NCBI GenBank assembly: GCA_001586965.3
Contig: LUCW03000543.1
Span: forward strand, 5,001-69,000
Length of the DNA: 64,000 bases
Source of the DNA: Sphaeroforma sirkka
Taxonomy: Eukaryota; Opisthokonta; Ichthyosporea; Ichthyophonida
Direction of reading: 5' to 3'
Position numbers and translations under genes: made by a program. The notes beneath the pieces were generated by a model. That model saw nothing but the letters and a program-made list of their open reading frames with translations, had not been told where the DNA came from and did not search any database. Numbering within the stretch: position 1 is the stretch's first letter; each line of letters begins with the position of its first letter. Shown piece after piece: positions 60,200 to 64,000 of the stretch.

Positions 60200-61560
60200 C
60201 AATTTCAGCTCAGTTGACAAGGGTAGTTCAAAAAGGAATGGAAACAAATATCTCTTTTCTACAGGACTTTTAAACTGATCAATAACAAATTGTGACAGCT
60301 GCAACACGTATCATCCTTATTGGTTGACTATTTAAATAGAGTTCATTTCTAAAATTGTATACTTTAATTGACAAGGGTACGTAGTTTATAAGAGAACACA
60401 ATCCTACAAGATTTTAAAACTGATCAATAACTAATTGTGACTGCCGTAATACGAATCATCCTTTCTTGTTGACTAATTAAATGGAGTTCATTTCTATAAT
60501 GTAAAGCTTATTCACTTCACTTGACCTTGAGGGTAGTGTGGGTATGACATGGAGGGCAGTGTGGGTAGTTCATAAATGAAAGCAAAAAAAATCTCTTACT
60601 AAAATGTTCAGCTTGTTCAACTGAATCCCTACAGGACTTAGAAACTGATCAATAACAAATTGTGACAGCTGTTGTACGAATCATCCTTTCTTGTTGACTA
60701 ATTAAATGGAGTTCATTTCTATAATGTAAAGCTTATTCACTTCAATTGACCTTGAGGGTAGTGTGGGTATGACATGGAGGGCAGTGTGGGTAGTTCATAA
60801 ATGAAAGCAAAAAAAATCTCTTACTAAAATGTTCAGCTTGTTCAACTGAATCCCTACAGGACTTAGAAACTGATCAATAACAAATTGTGACAGCTGTAGT
60901 ACGAATCATCCTTATCTGTTGACTAATTAGATGGAGTTCATTTCTATAATGTGAAGCTTGTTCACTTCAATTGACCTTGAGGGTAGTGCGGGTATGACAT
61001 GGAGGGTAGTGTGGGTATGACATGGAGGGTAGTGTGGGTAGTTCATAAATGAAAGCAAAAAAAAATCTCTTACTAAAATGTTCAGCTTGTTCAACTGAAT
61101 CCCTACAGGACTTAGAAACTGATCAATAACAAATTGTGACAGCTGTAGTACGAATCATCCTTATCTGTTGACTAATTAGATGTTCATTTCTATAATGTGA
61201 AGCTTGTTCAACTGAATCCGCACAGGGCTTAAAAACTGATCAATAACAAATCGTGACAGCTAATACGTATCATCCTTATTTGTTGACTAAATAGATAGGG
61301 TTCATTTTTAAAATGTGCAGCTTGTTCATTTCAAATGGCAAGGGTAGTACAAGGGTAGTTCATAAGTGCAAACATATATCTCTTTCCTACCGGACTTTTA
61401 AACTGATCAATATTTAGCTTGTTCACTTCAATAGACAAGGGTAGTTTATAATGCAGCTTGTTCACTTCAATAGACAATGGTTGTTCATAAATGAAATGAA
61501 TGCAAGACTTTTGAATAGATCAAACTGATAAAAACAAAATTGTGACAGCTGTAATACTTA
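60200..61560 (+). repeat. Minisatellite, about 7 degenerate units, main period 224 bp
   Basis: Blocks recurring in the same order: TTGACCTTGAGGGTAGTGTG, TCATAAATGAAAGCAAAAAA, CTACAGGACTTAGAAACTGA, CAATAACAAATTGTGACAGC, ACGAATCATCCTT, GTTGACTAATTA, GGAGTTCATTTCTATAATGT. Units near 60520 and 60744 are nearly identical with a 224-bp period; outer units are shorter (about 150 bp) and diverged, as expected when central units turn over fastest. GGGTATGACATGGAGGGYAG is itself a short internal repeat. Confidence 0.85.
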
Positions 61561-61950
61561 TCAATTTTACGTTCACTTGTATTACAAATGAAAAAAGTTG
61601 GAAATTATATCTATGCAGAATTGTAGACCGTGCGAATTGACAAAATACTTTTGGGTCACTTCAACCTTCTGAATTCATTACTGTTTCTTACGATCTCGTA
61701 CGCAAACGACAAATTTGAAAGCTTTCCCACCGTACCATAAACCTTTTACTTTACTACATCGAGAAACAGAAATCTGTTTTATTTTCTTCATTCGACGCTC
61801 GTATGTATCGGGAGAGTGTCTAAGTAGACCGCCTGACGGTACAAAAACTCCCTATATTATATTACTAATACTATTTGATGTGTGTCTAACTAAATAAATA
61901 TAAAAAACTAACCAGCCGCCCAACCATCCAATAACACCCCACATTCTCGC

Positions 61951-62181
61951 ATGAGGGCGGGGAATACGGCGGATGTCAGTTTGCGGCAGGAAACTACTGT
62001 GGAGGCCGTCTCCGATGAAGTACTCAGATATCAGGTTTTGGAACTACATAGACGCCTTGACCAACTGGATGGCCAGGCTCAATCTGCTGTCTACCGACAC
62101 ACACAAACGTGCTTGTCCACTTTCGTGTGGTGGTTATTCCCTGCAGCTATATATGTAGACCTTGCGTGTTGTGTTAATTAG
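61951..62181 (+). CDS. Possible short coding exon, unrecognised
   Basis: 76 open codons from an ATG in a locally GC-richer stretch. Residues about 15-45 (LRQETTVEAVSDEVLRYQVLELHRRLDQLDG) are written here only in part: the segment VLRYQVLELHRRLDQLDG has heptad-like spacing and could be a coiled coil. The C-terminal part looks non-coding, so this may be one exon with a splice site inside. It points away from the CCCH gene. It could equally be chance. Confidence 0.25.
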   Translation: MRAGNTADVSLRQETTVEAVSDEVLRYQVLELHRRLDQLDGQAQSAVYRHTQTCLSTFVWWLFPAAIYVDLACCVN

Positions 62182-62490
62182 TGGTGAACTATGGACTATA
62201 TTTTCCTAAATTATGAAGCGAACAAGGCAAAGTGCCAAATGCTTATTTCCGCGTCACTTCTGATGAGAGCCTATTTGTCTCAACAGTTCCTCTTCGCTCC
62301 CTATGGACATACACGGTAACGAATAAATGCCACAACCGTGCGCATTGACACCCGTGATCCGCTATGCTTCATTCCACGAGCTGTTCTTCCCTCGCATTGA
62401 TACATACAAATATATGTATATTGGGTTTCTATACATACATGTGTTTTGCACTCACGAGGGACGCCAGCAGCATCGTTAGGTAGGAAATAA
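62182..62490. other. Spacer 3' of the CCCH gene
   Basis: No feature beyond a short TACATACAAATATATGTATA palindrome-like stretch near 62400. It would hold the 3' end of the zinc-finger mRNA; no AATAAA is obvious on the minus strand. Confidence 0.4.
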
Positions 62491-64000
62491 TTAGCTCTTA
62501 TTCCCGACTATCAACCGACAGCTGCCAACTGCCTCTGCATACAATGCCATGGCATCCTGCTGCGCCTGTGGAGTGTGCGCGCGTCCACACGTGGGATTAC
62601 GACACTTTCTGCCAAACTGGCACTTGACAGTAGCTAGATGTAGACGACTGAAATTGTCTTTCTCACCCTCAGAGTGAGCAAATCCACATGCTTTGGAATA
62701 TCTACACTTAGAGCTATCTATGATACGCTTGCACATTGCAGTTTTGTATCGTACGGGCGGTTCCACCCAACCAGTCATATCATCTGCGTCTTCCATAGGA
62801 TCGAAGGTGCCAGGAATTCCTTGTGGTGAGATGGGCGAAACCGTGTCATCAGATTCCCGTCTACGCACAGCAGACACGAAAGAGTCGCCAGATATCATCT
62901 GAGGCTTACTACTACTGTCAGTACTAAACGCTAAACTACCACTGCCAACAGATGACCCATAGTATGCATCACTTGTGTGAGCATCGTCGTAGGGTCCTTC
63001 GACCAGCAGTGACTCGGCCATACTATCAAAGTTGAAGGCATCTTCACCTTGTTCGTAAGCCGACTGCGGCAAATCACTGCCATGTGCACCGTTGCGCGTT
63101 GGCATTGCACTAGTTGGAAGCGACGATGAGTAGAACTGCTGAGGTGAGGCAGACGTGGACTTAGATCGCACCATAGGTATAGACGACTGTGGAGAACCAT
63201 GTTCCACAGACTGATTACGTAGTTGCTGGTAATGTCCTACATTCGCGTTGTAGTTGCGCCCATCCATGGCGGGGATGCTCATGGCCGACGATCGCTGGTA
63301 GAACTTATCCGCCGATTGCTCCCCATTCTGTTGCTGTTGATACGCAAACAAGTTCCTTGTCTCGGCCGGAAACATATTACTAGTCATCCACGATGTTTGC
63401 TGGTGCTTGGCCGCAGCCGGGTCTGCAAACAGTGAGTAGTGCGACTTTGGATCGCGTCCCATACCGTAGGGTGCATCAAAAGTGTTAAACGCAGGTATGT
63501 TATCAAATAGGCTGTAGTTAGGGTTCTCCCCAGACCCAGGACCTCCAGACATCTGCATCTGAGCACGCTGGAGTGCTGCAGCGTGCAACGCATTGTTCAT
63601 GTTCATTCCTGTGGCACCGTTCTGAATATGTGGTGTCGTGCTGACGTTTGCGTTTGCGTTCAGTTTGGTACCATCATACGACATTCGCGAGAGTGGTGGT
63701 TCTTGTGCACGTTGTTGAGCTTGCAGCGCAAATAACTCGGTGAGGTCATCAAAGAGCTGTCGTAGCAATTCGAGAGCCTTCAGTAAGTTCTCCAGTGTGC
63801 TCTGGCGTGCAAACTGATCAATGCCTTCTGTTTTCTGGCCTTCTCCTAATTTCTTGCTTAAATCTGTATTATTTTCAACTTCCCAGCGAATAAGTAGTAG
63901 ACACTGCAACGTTGATTGCACCTTCCTGGGTATAACAGCTCTGAGTTCTACGAGCTTAACCTCTGTATCTCCATCCGGATCCGCTGATTTAAGCTGACTA
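62491..64000 (-). CDS. Tandem CCCH zinc-finger protein, N-terminus beyond window
   Basis: The minus strand is open from the window edge to the TAA at 62491, about 502 residues; the frame runs off the edge, so the true start is not seen. A Leu-rich, probably helical stretch (ENLLKALELLRQLFDDLTEL, about 63740-63800) precedes a long Gln/Ser/Asn/Met-rich low-complexity region. Near the C-terminus are two fingers: C-x8-C-x5-C-x3-H (CKRIIDSSKC...CGFAH, about 62676-62733) and C-x5-C-x4-C-x3-H (CQFGRKC...CGRAH, about 62575-62622). Such fingers bind single-stranded RNA, often AU-rich, in post-transcriptional control; the first is preceded by RYKTAMC, like the lead-in of TTP-type fingers. The precise family is unknown to me. 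Confidence 0.85.
   Translation of the reverse strand, partial: SQLKSADPDGDTEVKLVELRAVIPRKVQSTLQCLLLIRWEVENNTDLSKKLGEGQKTEGIDQFARQSTLENLLKALELLRQLFDDLTELFALQAQQRAQEPPLSRMSYDGTKLNANANVSTTPHIQNGATGMNMNNALHAAALQRAQMQMSGGPGSGENPNYSLFDNIPAFNTFDAPYGMGRDPKSHYSLFADPAAAKHQQTSWMTSNMFPAETRNLFAYQQQQNGEQSADKFYQRSSAMSIPAMDGRNYNANVGHYQQLRNQSVEHGSPQSSIPMVRSKSTSASPQQFYSSSLPTSAMPTRNGAHGSDLPQSAYEQGEDAFNFDSMAESLLVEGPYDDAHTSDAYYGSSVGSGSLAFSTDSSSKPQMISGDSFVSAVRRRESDDTVSPISPQGIPGTFDPMEDADDMTGWVEPPVRYKTAMCKRIIDSSKCRYSKACGFAHSEGEKDNFSRLHLATVKCQFGRKCRNPTCGRAHTPQAQQDAMALYAEAVGSCRLIVGNKS

Noticed and set aside
63919-63921. A GTG at this position as the start of the CCCH protein
   Set aside because: The frame is open upstream to the window edge (LVELRAVIPRKVQS), so it is internal to the coding sequence.

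Overview
The window is eukaryotic nuclear DNA, very rich in repeats and poor in host genes. The evidence is the 5' end of an 18S rRNA gene, a host gene with four GT-AG introns, many LTR retrotransposons and solo LTRs, and long (TA)n and (TG)n tracts. A repeat-rich unicellular eukaryote fits; an ichthyosporean such as Sphaeroforma is a guess from the overall mix, not something the sequence proves.

Layout. 0-54 kb is almost entirely mobile-element material. I separate four LTR families. LTR-A is about 595 bp, starts TGTAGAAATACGG and ends GTTTACA. LTR-B is about 320-334 bp, TGTAGCAT to CTCTACA. LTR-C is about 450-520 bp, TGTTAG to CTCTCA. LTR-D is 180 bp and belongs to a large Ty3/gypsy element on the minus strand at 25.6-34.6 kb. 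From left to right: two inverted LTR-A copies (0.7-2.5 kb); a microsatellite cluster (2.7-3.5 kb); Ty3/gypsy and Ty1/copia relics (4.3-7.6 kb); a 720-bp-arm palindrome enclosing opposed LTR-B copies and a nested LTR-C (7.5-11.4 kb); a four-unit 1168-bp tandem array with one LTR-B per unit (13.0-17.6 kb); a miniature LTR-D element (18.0-18.7 kb); more Ty3 relics (18.7-25.6 kb); element D; a relic zone (34.6-36.9 kb); two tandem 2.0-kb units of rDNA spacer plus a truncated 18S 5' end (36.9-41.07 kb), fused to a retroelement integrase relic; an inverted single-copy version of the 13-17 kb array (41.1-43.6 kb); a broken Ty3/gypsy element of family B (43.6-47.3 kb); and a rearranged LTR-A element with gag-like and integrase segments (48.2-53.2 kb).

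54.7-64 kb is quieter and host-like. It holds an acyl-CoA delta-9-type desaturase fused to cytochrome b5 (five exons, minus strand) and, at the right edge, a tandem CCCH zinc-finger protein gene cut by the window end (minus strand). About 5.6 kb of spacer separates them, with long (TA)n tracts and a roughly 224-bp minisatellite.

Most notable points: two Ty3/gypsy families carry a phage Dam-like adenine methyltransferase domain between RNase H and integrase, an arrangement I associate with DIRS elements; the rDNA fragments have been captured and duplicated among retrotransposons; and LTRs repeatedly occur in inverted, tail-to-tail or fold-back arrangements, as expected from autointegration or palindrome formation.
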